Positions 34,701-45,056 of a stretch of 64,000 nucleotides of DNA are shown piece by piece. Positions within the stretch are counted from its first letter, which is position 1; every line of letters begins with the position of its first letter. The translations under genes were made by a program, and so were the position numbers. Source of the stretch: Astrothelium macrocarpum (taxonomy: Eukaryota; Ascomycota; Dothideomycetes; Trypetheliales; Trypetheliaceae); assembly GCA_021030915.1 (NCBI GenBank), contig JAGEMR010000019.1, positions 355,935-419,934 of the forward strand, written 5' to 3'. A model generated the notes under the pieces. That model searched no databases. It was not told where the DNA came from and worked only from the letters and a program-made list of their open reading frames with translations.

Positions 34701-35512
34701 AATCGAAGGACACCACCACGACCAACAGCGACACTGTGCCATTAGCAAATAAACCAGCAAACAACGCAACGTCTATACCCACACCCAACCCGGCCCCACC
34801 CAGCACCCAAACCATCGAACCCATCACCGAACGCGGCCAGACCCGCCCGGCCTACTGGCCCAAAGAAAGCACCACCTACGACTTCCGCAACCACGCATGG
34901 ACCTCGCTAGCCTGGCAGCCGCTAGTACAAGCCTCGCAATTCGCCAGCGCCGCCACGGGCGCCTCGCTCGCCGTCCGCCGCTCTGACACGCAGCTCGCGC
35001 TCTTCCAGCTGCGCGGCCGCTACTTCGCCACGCAGCAGATGTGCCCGCACAAGCGCGCCTTCGTGCTGAGCGACGGGCTGCTGGGGGACGACAGCACCGA
35101 CGTGTCCTCCTCCGCCGGCGACAGTGGCGGGAGCGGGAAGCTGTGGGTCTCGTGTCCGTTGCACAAGCGGAATTTCGAGTTGGCGGGCGCGCAGGCGGGC
35201 TCGTGCGCCAGCGATCCGAGTGTCAGCGTGGCGACGTTTGAGGCCGAGGAGCGCGAGGACGGGTGGGTGTATGTGCGGTTGCCGCCCGTGGAGGAGCTGG
35301 ATGGCGTGTTGGGGACGGAGCGGTGGAAGGTGCGGAGGGAGGAGACGGCGGATCCGTATGTGGAGCTGGATCGGCGGTTGGAGAGGTCGAGGGCGCAGAA
35401 GGGGAGGAAGGCGGTGGCGGCGAGTCATTTGGAGGGAGGGAGGGGAGAGGTGGAGAAGGCGAGGGAGATTTTGGCTGGTGGAGAGAGGGGGAGTGGGGGG
35501 TTAGACTGGTAA
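31779..35512 (+). CDS. niiA: Nitrite reductase [NAD(P)H], with Rieske domain
   Basis: The enzyme reduces nitrite to ammonium. Four introns (31925-31982, 32134-32190, 32731-32784, 33426-33477) leave 1170 residues. The N-terminus has two dinucleotide folds (IIVVGLGMVG; AIVGGGLLGLEAAKAM) of the NirB type. A BFD-like [2Fe-2S] domain follows (Cys500, Cys502 in VCSCHN, later GTGCGGC). The sirohaem/[4Fe-4S] site uses Cys720, Cys726, Cys760 and Cys764 (SCVGTTWC, GCVREC). A Pro/Thr-rich linker (TPQSKDTTTTNSD) leads to the C-terminal Rieske-type domain with Cys1015, His1017, Cys1052 and His1055 (MCPHKRAF, SCPLHKRNF). It ends in a charged, Glu- and Arg-rich tail. The part from about 34750 to 35500 is a GC-rich skew-flip island. 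It sits 1 kb behind niaD in tandem. Confidence 0.97.
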
Positions 35513-36001
35513 ATTGGGGTGGGGTGGTTTTGGGATGTTTGGATGCATGTGCTATTCATATGTTGTTGCACTGAAAATGGAATTGGGTAGTAGATAGTTC
35601 TGACGATTTGAAAGGCATTGTCCCAGATTGAGGTGAGGGGCGATGACCAAAATGCGATGATGCCAAGGCCAAGCGTGTTGCTCCACCCCGTTGCGAACTC
35701 GAGAGCGCTTTGACTGACATTACGGTCTACAGTACGCTATGCCCGAGTGTTTTTGCAGGGAATTGTCATCTTTACGCAGTACCTTGTGTCAATAGGCCGC
35801 AAAGATTCGTTGTTCTTGTACGATCGGTGCAAACCTTGTAAGCCCGAAAAAATCACTTTTCGAGCTTGCACACGTGCTTAGGTTTTACTTCGCTCAGGTT
35901 TGTTGATTCTTCTATCGGGCTGTTCCATGCTGGCTGTCACTGTAACGATTGTGAGAACTTGCGAATGAATATACAAAGCTCTTATGCATTCGTAGTCCTA
36001 T
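35513..36001. other. Convergent 3' region
   Basis: No gene is seen between the 3' ends of niiA (+) and the HET-domain gene (-). Confidence 0.5.
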
Positions 36002-38856
36002 TTATGGACCTGATCGAAGAAATCGCTTCCGTAGACCGTATATTCTCCAGTTGCTCAAATGAGGCTGCATCCCATCCAAACCGAGAGAAAACAAAAGAAA
36101 AATGATGGCAATGACAGCAGACACGCCCGCAAGAACTCCCGGCTTCGCCGATTGCCACATGGTGGCTAAGATAATTGTAATAGCAATAACGGCCACCGGG
36201 ACGGAGAACGTCAATATCGTGTATCGTTCAAAAGTTCGCTTTCGTTTCTTAAGAGGCTGGAAACCAGGAATGGGATCTAGGTTTCAATTAGTCTGGATGG
36301 TTCGAACAGATATTGATTTGCGACTATACCACAGCTAATCCGAAAATCAATTTGGTTTCCAATCGTAAGGGTATCGAAGAGGGGGGGATCGAAGACAGGT
36401 TCCACACCGAAGGGGTTCGAAGCTTCATCTTTGGTACATTTTCGTAATCGTATTGGACAATAAAATGTCAGCTCGAATTCGGGCAAGGGATACTTTGCAT
36501 CTGATTTCAAGATATTGGAGACATAGAAGCAAGCACCGCGCTTCTCAGGCAGTCCGGCCGTCCATGGCGAAGAGTTTTCAACAATCAGACATGTCCCTAG
36601 AAAGTCTCGTGGATCAAAACAATTTTGGCTAGGGGACAGAAGCTCTACAGCGTAAATCACATTTTGGTAGTCTCCCTGAAGATAAACATTGGGACCATTG
36701 AGAGCATAATAATCAGTTCGAATAAAGAACGTTGATATTGCGTGTGGAATGGTGTCCATAGTGTAAAAGGAGATGTCCGGATCAGACGTTCGATACCTGT
36801 AGACTAAATCGAATCCCTCCTTTTCCATCAGGCCGGTTTCTGTGAGCAAGTCTTTGCCGACTTCTGCTGGGACCCATCCGTTGCGTGCGTTCTCATTTTG
36901 GTCTCGCCTTTGGTCAGCATGGAAAAATAGAGATACAGGCACCTGATCAAGGCTGAAAATGATGATTTCAAGCATGTCTCCCGGATTGGAACACTTGAAA
37001 AGAGGGCGGTTTTCGACGTCCAACACGTTTGTCAATATGATCGGCGTATCTTCGGCCATCGTAGTAGACCGACCTGCAAGTACATTCCATATCCTGACGA
37101 ATTCTCGGGCTTCAATGAACTTGGACGGGGAGTCATTGTCCGCAAAAGGGCTGACATTGAGATAATCCTCTGCAGAAAGGAAGTGCTTCTCATCTTCTTC
37201 GAAAAAAATCGAACGAAAGCTTCTTTCAAGACTTTGTCCGATGCGCACACCTTTTGAAGCACTGCACGTCTCATCTCTCTCCTCTTGGCGATCTGAAGGC
37301 CACGTGCCGCCAGCAATCTCCTCTGCTCCTGCTATATCCCAACTCAGGCAGGTCGTTGGATAGGCTTCACCTGGACCCAGTGTAAATGTTTGTGTTGAGG
37401 AAGGCATCGCGATCGATATCGCCGGTATACCATTGAGATAATTTGGGTTGAAAATCACTGTTTTGTCTAGAAATTGAAAGGCGATGCTCTTAGGAAGCAC
37501 GCCTTCTTGAAGGGTCCAGCTACGGCACATCCAGACGCTGCACGTGATTCGGGCATACAATTCGAGGCTCGGCAGTCGTGCGGGACATGTAGTGTTCATA
37601 AGTTCAGCATCCAGTACGAGGCCAGAATAAGCGGCTTTATAAATCGATGCCATCTTGTCGATCTCTATCAATCTGTGAGAGTAATGATCTTGATCGGCAG
37701 GGATACATAGTGTGTCCATCCAAAAAAGAACAGGTCCCTAAACTGTACTCAGCACGCATCATAGGTAATCAATTTCGGGCCATAGGAGGCCAACTCACGT
37801 TAGAATCTGGAAATGCCGCTTGAAGTGCTCTTAGATGGCCTTCCAATCGCTTGATTTGACACAGCGGAAGACCATTGTGGTTTGGATTTCCAAGACCGTC
37901 AGCCCAAACGTGAGAAACGGCGATATACTTTGACTCCCTTGTCCGCCTATGGATTCGTATCTCGGGTGACTCGCCAGTGTGCTGCTCTCCGCCTTCAATA
38001 GAAACAAGAGGGATATCGCCTTCCTCAATTGTCTTGATAAGTGTACTATAAGGCGTCGAGATTATCGGACATGTGCACCCTTCGCCAGTATGACGAGTTT
38101 TGTAAATGGCCAAGTCTATATTGTAGGCAATGCAGGCGGGTTGGTCAATACAACGCGCGTGATTAACATTCTTTCGTAAAGACCTATCAATCTTGAGCAA
38201 AAAGGAAAGCGTTTCGGCGTCATAAACTTTAGAAAGATAATTGACTTGGTGGGAACACCAGCCTTTCATAAGCATCTTGGCCTTTGTGCGTTGCAAATGT
38301 TGATGTGCTGCTAGCTCACGCAGGTTGTTCTCTTGGTAGAATAATTGGTTGCTCGATTGCCACGTGGCTCTTTCAATAGTAATTCCATCCAAATCATACG
38401 GCTCATATGGAGGGAGCAACGGGTTTGCACTGCCGTCAGTTCGCGTGCTGGGATGTACCACCAGGGGAATTGATTCTCCAGGAAAGACAGATGTTTGAGA
38501 CCTCACTATCGAACATGTGAGATGAAAGCAAATCAATAATGTACTTTTGCAGAATTTTAAATGTCATACAGTGGTTGAAGCATTTACGGCGGACGGTACA
38601 TGGTGCCATTAGTGCTGTTATTCCAAAACGTGAAACGGATGAATCTCATTGGTGAGGTTGTGAGCAAGGTATATAGCGGCAGGTCTTCGGGATTTAGAGC
38701 AGTTCGGCGACGAAGTCTTCCATCCATCTGTATATGTATCGGCCCATAGTGGGGGAGTGATGCCCAAGGCAGATTCCACTCTGAAACAACGCTGACGCGG
38801 TTGCCTTGTACCCCTAGTACAGGACTCTCAACCCTGATAGCCTCTAGCAGACACAA
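36002..38856 (-). CDS. HET-domain protein with C-terminal membrane helices
   Basis: HET-domain proteins take part in heterokaryon incompatibility and other nonself responses that can trigger cell death. The domain starts in KYIAVSHVWADGLGNP, crosses a 61-nt intron (37738-37798) and goes on GPVLFWMDTLCIPADQD, then EIDKMASIYKAAYSGLVLD and SVWMCRSWTLQEGVL; all three classical HET blocks are present. A second intron lies near 38502-38587 and a third at 36277-36329. The last exon adds two membrane segments (LTFSVPVAVIAITIILATMW and LAGVSAVIAIIFLLFSLGL). At least 884 residues can be joined. The 5' end is open: no ATG precedes ALCLLEAIRVESPVLG in frame, so an upstream exon near 38.86-39.06 kb is likely. 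What it recognises is unknown. Confidence 0.85.
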
Positions 38857-40205
38857 CGCGTGACATACAGGGTAGAAACTTGGATCGGATGGCTAAAGAT
38901 TTCTGTTCAAGGGGGAAAGTAGTCAGTCGTACGTGGGAAGACGCAGTGACAGCACGGATGTTCCTCGGTGCAAAGAGCGCAAATAGGAATGGTTTGCTAC
39001 GATTCCCTTTTTCTTCGGAGAATCACGTCGATTTAGACATGGCACATAGGCCAGCTAGTATCCCTTAGCGCATCAATCGATGATGCCTAATATTAGAATT
39101 ATTCATGTAGAGTACAGATGCTTGTGAAATAGGAGATTCAGCTTCACCCCTCGCCAATACAAGATTTCTTCGCCTGCGCCACACCTCAACAATCTTTCAA
39201 AACACAATTGTAATACCATTTACATGCGCTCATTTTTCTAATTTCCGGATATTAACTGATATTTTCGAGAATTCTACTCCGTGTAATTAGTGACAACTGT
39301 TAGCCGAACCAAGTTGGATTCTCTCACTCCACTCCTGTACCTGCTCGCGTCGATAGGTTGAACGGGGATCGCACCTAGCGATTACTACTGATATGGATTT
39401 CTCGAGTTCGTCGACATACCTGTCACCTTGAGAGACATCATCGCCGCCTAATAATCGCTGCTTATCGTCCCTCAAGACTGCACAGAGCAGACTTTCATTG
39501 CTACCGGCGGTGATAGTGCAAAGAGATAGAGAGTTTCAGAATATGTCAAATGACGGCTGAAAGGAGGGTGTGAACGATCAACTATTCCACAGTGTAGCGC
39601 TCGATTTCGTGTAAGCTGCTTGGCCTAGACAATATGTTGGCGATTGTGGTTAAATTTCTTGCGTGCATTTTCCCAGCCAGAAATCTGCAATCCCTCTCCA
39701 CCTCGCTTCCCCTCGAGCCTAAGGGTGAGTCATCGAGCGTCGATGACCTTGCCAGCCGGCTTTGTCGATGCTTCACCCCCTGCCAGACACAATTCAGACA
39801 TTGACAGGGTATATTGCATCATGGTTACCGGTGAGAATTTAGGCCTTGTGCCTCCGATGCCTTTACAACGCTATTGGGAAACTTGGATGTCTGATCGGCC
39901 AAAACCCTATGGGGGGCTCCACAAACGATATTTTTGCTCGAAGGAGGCTAAACCCTGCTGCTCTGACTGGTCAAAGTGCACTTTTGAAAAGCAATGTAGC
40001 CTAGAGCATGCATTGCTTGGCATTGCACGCACGCAATTGCTTTACGGGCCCGCCAATCGAGTTTGATCATCTCAGTTGATCATCGCGTCATGGTACATTG
40101 CTTGGAGGATGTTTGGGTAGCTCACTCCAAGAACGCTTGGTCAATACCATTTCTTCAATTTTCCACTGAGAGACGAAGTGTGCGTTTCTTTCGTACTCAA
40201 TCGAA
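38857..40205. other. Mostly gene-free; holds a peptidase gene fragment
   Basis: This may hold the first exon of the HET gene at its left end and the promoter of the carboxypeptidase gene at its right end. A 53-bp fragment like the carboxypeptidase gene lies at 39302-39354. Confidence 0.45.
39302..39354 (+). repeat. Diverged copy of a carboxypeptidase gene segment
   Basis: It aligns without gaps to 40657-40709 of the S10 peptidase gene (the stretch encoding QPNQVGFSYSTSVPAYV). There are seven differences in 53 bp, all transitions. I could not extend the match on either side. Confidence 0.7.
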
Positions 40206-42097
40206 ATGTTCTACGCTGCATTCGTACTTGGCGCTACGGTGCTATCCTTGGTCAGCAGTCAATTTGTGGCTCAACCAAGTGATTTAATTACAAAACAGGG
40301 TTACGCCGAAGTCAATGTCCGATACAAAGAGGTCCCAACAGGTATCTGTGAGCTCGATCCTAATGTCAAAAGCTTCTCAGGATACGCCGATGTTGAGGAG
40401 AATCAGCACATCTTTTGGTGGTTTTTTGAAGCGAGAAATATTGACCCTGAAACTGCTCCATTGACTGTATGGCTCAATGGAGGACCAGGTGCTTCATCTT
40501 TGATTGGTCTATTTCAAGAGCTGGGTCCTTGTTACATTGATTCGGACTTGAACCCATACAGTAATCCATATTCTTGGACGTAAGCGATCGCAGGATGACT
40601 CCAAGCACTGCCGCTAACTTTGAGAAGCAATGTGAGCAACTTCTTGTTTGTTGATCAGCCAAACCAAGTTGGATTCTCTTACTCCACTTCCGTACCTGCT
40701 TACGTCGACACATTGGACGATGAGGAACGTATCGTTACCTTGCCAAACAACTCGTGCCCGGACTATGCTGCTGCTTTTGGTAATTGTGGTACTTATTCTT
40801 ATGCGAACATATCAGAGACTGCTATTGGAACTCCGAATGCGGCCCCTAATTTCTGGAAAACTTTGCAGGGCTTCTTCGGGGCCTTCCCACAATATTCAAG
40901 ACACTCTTTTCACTTTACTACGGAAAGCTACGGTGGTCATTATGGGCCTGTCTTTAGCGGTAAGTGCCGAACATTGCGTTTTGGATGATCAACAGACTAA
41001 GGTTTTCTGTAGAGTACATTGAGCAACAGAACCACAAGAATATCTCTGGCGCGACTGAGATCCATCTTGAGACGTTAGCCATAGGCAATGGATGGTACAA
41101 TCCCACCATTCAGTATCCAATTTATTGGAACTATACGGTTGATCCGGGCAACACATACGATTTCGATCCGTATAATGATACCACCAAGGAACAGTTATGG
41201 AACGCCATCTACGGAGCCGGCAATTGCTACGATAGACTGAAGGATTGCGATGCACGAGGTATTGATGACGCGTGTCAAGAAGCCTCTCGTTTTTGTGCCT
41301 ACAAGGTAGAATCCGTACTTGATGATTATCCGAATCGCGATGAATACGACATTCGGGAGTTGAACCCTGATCCTTTCCCTCCAAACTTTTTTGAGGACTA
41401 CCTCAATCTCCCACACGTTCAACAAGCTATCGGCGCATTTGTCAACTATTCAGAGTCTTCAATCGAAGTAAGCCCCAGTGGTAGTTTTGGTATCACCGGT
41501 GACGACGCTCGTGAAGTCAATTCCATTCAAGACCTTCAAAGCCTGCTCAAAAAAGGCGTCTATTTCCTCCAATATACGGGCGACGCTGACTACAACTGCA
41601 ATTGGATGGGTGGTCAAGTCGTTGCAGATGAGATCGACGCACCTGGCTATAGCGCCGCCGGTTTCTCCAATATCACCACGGATGACGGCATCGTACACGG
41701 TGTTGTAAGGCAGTCTGGTAACTACGCCTTTGTTCGTGTGTATTACTCTGGTCACGAAGTCCCGTTTTACCAGCCTGTCCTTGCGCTTGCGCTTTTCAAC
41801 CGTACTATCAATAAAGTCGATATTGCCACTGGGCTTCAGAGCGTATCATCCAATCTCCGTACAGAGGGCCCTGCAACGAGCGACTTTCGTGAAGGGAATG
41901 CAACGGTACAATATGAAGTCATCCCAACAGATTGTACTTATAATCTCACGACTCATGAACCCAATGCTTGCAACGCTTCCAATACTTCCGATGGAGCTTC
42001 AATAAGAAAGTTCAAGAGAGCTGCTTTGACCGAAAGCAAAAGGAAGAGCAAGAAGCACTCGAGAGCCTCTAAAAATTCATTCTCCCGTCACTTCTAG
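40206..42097 (+). CDS. Secreted serine carboxypeptidase (peptidase S10)
   Basis: This enzyme removes C-terminal amino acids from peptides, usually at acid pH, in the vacuole or outside the cell. A signal peptide of about 18 residues (MFYAAFVLGATVLSLVSS) opens it. Introns at 40580-40627 and 40960-41012 leave 596 residues. Family blocks are APLTVWLNGGPGASSLIGLF and VDQPNQVGFSYST. Catalytic Ser225 is in TTESYGGHYGP, Asp426 in QYTGDADYNCNWMG and His483 in YYSGHEVPFYQP. The many NxS/T sites and Cys residues fit secretion. The C-terminus is unusual: Ser- and Lys-rich and basic (SKRKSKKHSRASKNSFSRHF), with no clear GPI signal. Vacuolar and extracellular forms cannot be told apart. Confidence 0.94.
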
Positions 42098-42634
42098 ACA
42101 GGCGCAAACTCGACGCTATCAAAGATTTAATTATTGACGGGTGGAGACCATTACATAGTTCCTTTGAAAATATAATGGGAATCCCAACCGCAGTACATCA
42201 ACAGTAGTGCAACATTCCAAGTGTATAGAAATCGGGGAATTAAGCCTAATCCCGCCATGAAGTTCGAGTCTCCAGAGTTTAGGCTGGATCAGGGGATCGT
42301 TATTTTCATTTCGGACGTAGGAGACGACTCCAAGATCGCATTTGGTATATATTCCAAAACAGAGCCTTTACAGTCAAAAAAGCCAAACATGTAAGAATCC
42401 GCAAGGATCTTCAAGGGTCGAACTGCAACCGTATGGTACGGGTTCATGCTCAAGTTGTCCGTCCCAAGGCTCTTTGCTTGCTGATTGATGGCACAATCGT
42501 TCGCGTTGTCGCCCGAAGCCGCGAATTTCATCGCCACATGACCGTTGTCGCTAAATGCCTACCAAGATCAAAGTCCCCAGGCTATGTAGACAGAGGCCTT
42601 GATCAGACACAATATGCTAAATCAAGTCTCTGAA
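42098..42634. other. Convergent 3' region
   Basis: This lies between the stops of the carboxypeptidase (+) and the transcription factor gene (-). No gene is seen. Confidence 0.5.
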
Positions 42635-44464
42635 TCAGCTGGCAGCCTGTTCATATATATTTGACATTGGGATCAAAGGATCCAAAAGAAAAGTGCGGTC
42701 CAAGGTCATGTAGCGGCCAACCTCATACCCAATGCTATCGGCAATGTTATGGCTAACCTTTTTGAGCCAGAGAGATATCTTTGATCCTTTCTCCAGATTC
42801 GTTGATGCAAATCTGACTGGAGCCAGGATATCTAGAGCACCAGGACCAGCATGAACTGGAAGCATATGGTGATCCAAGGATCTACAGATCTCGAGAGCGC
42901 AATCTCGTGACGTCTGAGTTTGACTAGGCAACAAGAGTGGGCTTGATTCCAACGATCCTTTGAAAACGAGGTTTGGTGGACACGGCGGAACTGGGGCCTC
43001 CGGTAGATCGATAAGCCGATGTAGATGCTTGAATAACATCAAACCCGTGTCATATTGTAGAATATCATTTCCCCGATCGATATCCGAATACCAGATCAAA
43101 GATTCGAATAACGGAGAACCTTCATCGTCATATGCCTCGGTGATATTGCGACTTGGTAGGATTTGGTAGACACAATTGCCCCATTCAGCTTCCCAGCACC
43201 ATCTCCAATGATAGAGTTTTTGAACAGATCCAGAAAGTTCACCGTACAGACGGTCGAGAGTACCAAGGTATTTTTTTGTGCCTTTAAGTCGTACAAGACT
43301 CTCACACTCTTTTGCGAGTCTCGGTAAGGCAACCCTGTAACGGAAGTGAGACATTTGAAGCGGAACGATGAGTGTATCCTTACATTATATTCAGTAGCTC
43401 ATTGTATGAGCTATTCTCCTGTGGATCAAACTCGTAAGGCACGGTCTGCCATTCTTCCTGCTCTAGAAAGCATGGCTCCCTTGCTGTAAGTGACTGCCAT
43501 AACTTTACTAATAGTCAGCTCTCGGCTAACACAATTGCCATTGGTTTTACCACGCACTATCATGGTTCTTGCAAAGTCGAATATCATTCTGCCATGCCCC
43601 TTCTGTACGGATTTTGGACCAAGGATCTGGTAAAAGTTAATACAACACCTACACAAGACAGACTGGATCCAACCTTGAGGAGTTGACCAAGGCCACCAGC
43701 ATGTCGAATCCATCCTTGCTTATGTTGAAAGGTGAGCATCTCATAAAGACTTAGGGTTAGTATTGATGACATAAGTTGCTCGTACGACTTTTTGGTTGAC
43801 TGATTTAACTCGAGTGCGAGACTTTCCAGAGCTCTACCGTAAAGATGTCGGGCGCGATCGCTGATCTTATCCTGGCGATGCACACGACCGTAGTAGGCGG
43901 CGACTAGAGATTGGATGGATAGACGAAGGGCAGTGTTTTCCGAAGGGGCAGAATCGGTGCCATAATTACCATACATGAGCAGGTTGCTCTGCATGAAATG
44001 TCCGACGATAGGCCTGTAATTGAAAAATGACATGTAAATCTGTTCCTCTTGACCGCTGAGTGGAGATTCTTCCCAGCACACAAGAGGACTAGGACTCCTG
44101 AAGAGAAGAGATGGCTGAGTAGAGACATTGATAGGATTCGAGGAGAAATCTACCGTCGTGGAGGTCGTATCGATCAAGTTAGAGGGGAGTTGCTCAAACT
44201 GTACGGCAGCCGCTTTCGCTTCCAGTTTTGGGCGCTCATCGACAAACACGGTCGGACCTTGGCCGTATACACACAGGATACCACGTTTAGTGCAACGTTC
44301 ACATATGGGATGTCTCTCATCTGTTTGGCTGTCAGTAGCTGCAGGTAGGCAGCAAAAGACATCACTTGACGTCATTTGGTCGTGATAAGCTACTTGCCGC
44401 AGCGAATTCGTCTCTTGCGGCAGGTCAGACAGCCTTTGCTCCGTCTAATGACACCACCTATCAT
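42635..44464 (-). CDS. Zn2Cys6 transcription factor (Fungal_trans_2 type)
   Basis: This is a nuclear regulator with an N-terminal zinc cluster: RRSKGCLTCRKRRIRCG, then, after a 65-nt intron (44329-44393), HPICERCTKRGILC. The six Cys are thus split between exons 1 and 2. The start at 44464 (MIGGVIRRSKGC) puts the cluster at the very N-terminus, as usual. Three more introns (43627-43673, 43484-43550, 43335-43383) keep one frame, with 533 residues in all. The middle (LSIQSLVAAYYGRVHRQ, ALELNQSTKKSYEQLMSSIL, QGWIRHAGGLGQLLKILGP) is typical of the DUF3468/Fungal_trans_2 type. It is divergent from another Zn2Cys6 gene 592 bp away. The target genes are unknown; the carboxypeptidase next door is a guess only. 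Confidence 0.88.
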
Positions 44465-45056
44465 TTTCAGATGGACGTCGCCGCACACAACAGGGAACCT
44501 GATTTGATCTGAATACGACCAGAGCCTAGTAACATCACCCGCATCACGTCTGATGATGGACACAACAGCTTTGTGATGCTGGAGTCGGGTTTATATCGCC
44601 AACACAAATTTTTGGACGCTCCTGTAATCTCTGCATAAAGGGTTGGGTGGACCTGGCGCCGGCACAGATGAGGCTGAGCCCTAGTTTGTCAGGCTGCATT
44701 CAAGGTGGCTCAGCCGCAAGAACCGCATCATCGCTTGCTCAGCTTGGCAGCAAGTAGCGAGACGTAAAGCACGCCTTATGTATTTGCTAAACTGGCATGC
44801 AATAGTGGGATGCCAGATGCAACGGCGGCTTCGCATTCACGTGCAATGTATGGAGAGGAGAGGAGAATTGGATTTGATGATGGCACTCGCGACAACAAGA
44901 GTTGGTAGGCGGCGGAAGGATTAGGGGCATCTTACCAAAGACGCCTAAGCGGATGACAGCCACAAACCTTCATCATCTGTACTCTGTACCCACCCAGCCA
45001 AACTCTTCGGGAGCCATCCCCATCTTATTTCCGGCCACTCTTGTATCACTACGGAT
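44465..45056. promoter_or_regulatory. Shared divergent promoter of two Zn2Cys6 genes
   Basis: This 592-bp spacer lies between two divergent regulator starts. I see no gene in it and no clear operator, although CGG/CCG triplets that such factors could bind are present. Confidence 0.45.

Noticed and set aside
34922..35428. - strand open frame of 168 codons over the niiA Rieske domain
   Set aside because: Antisense to clear Rieske motifs; a by-product of GC-rich sequence.
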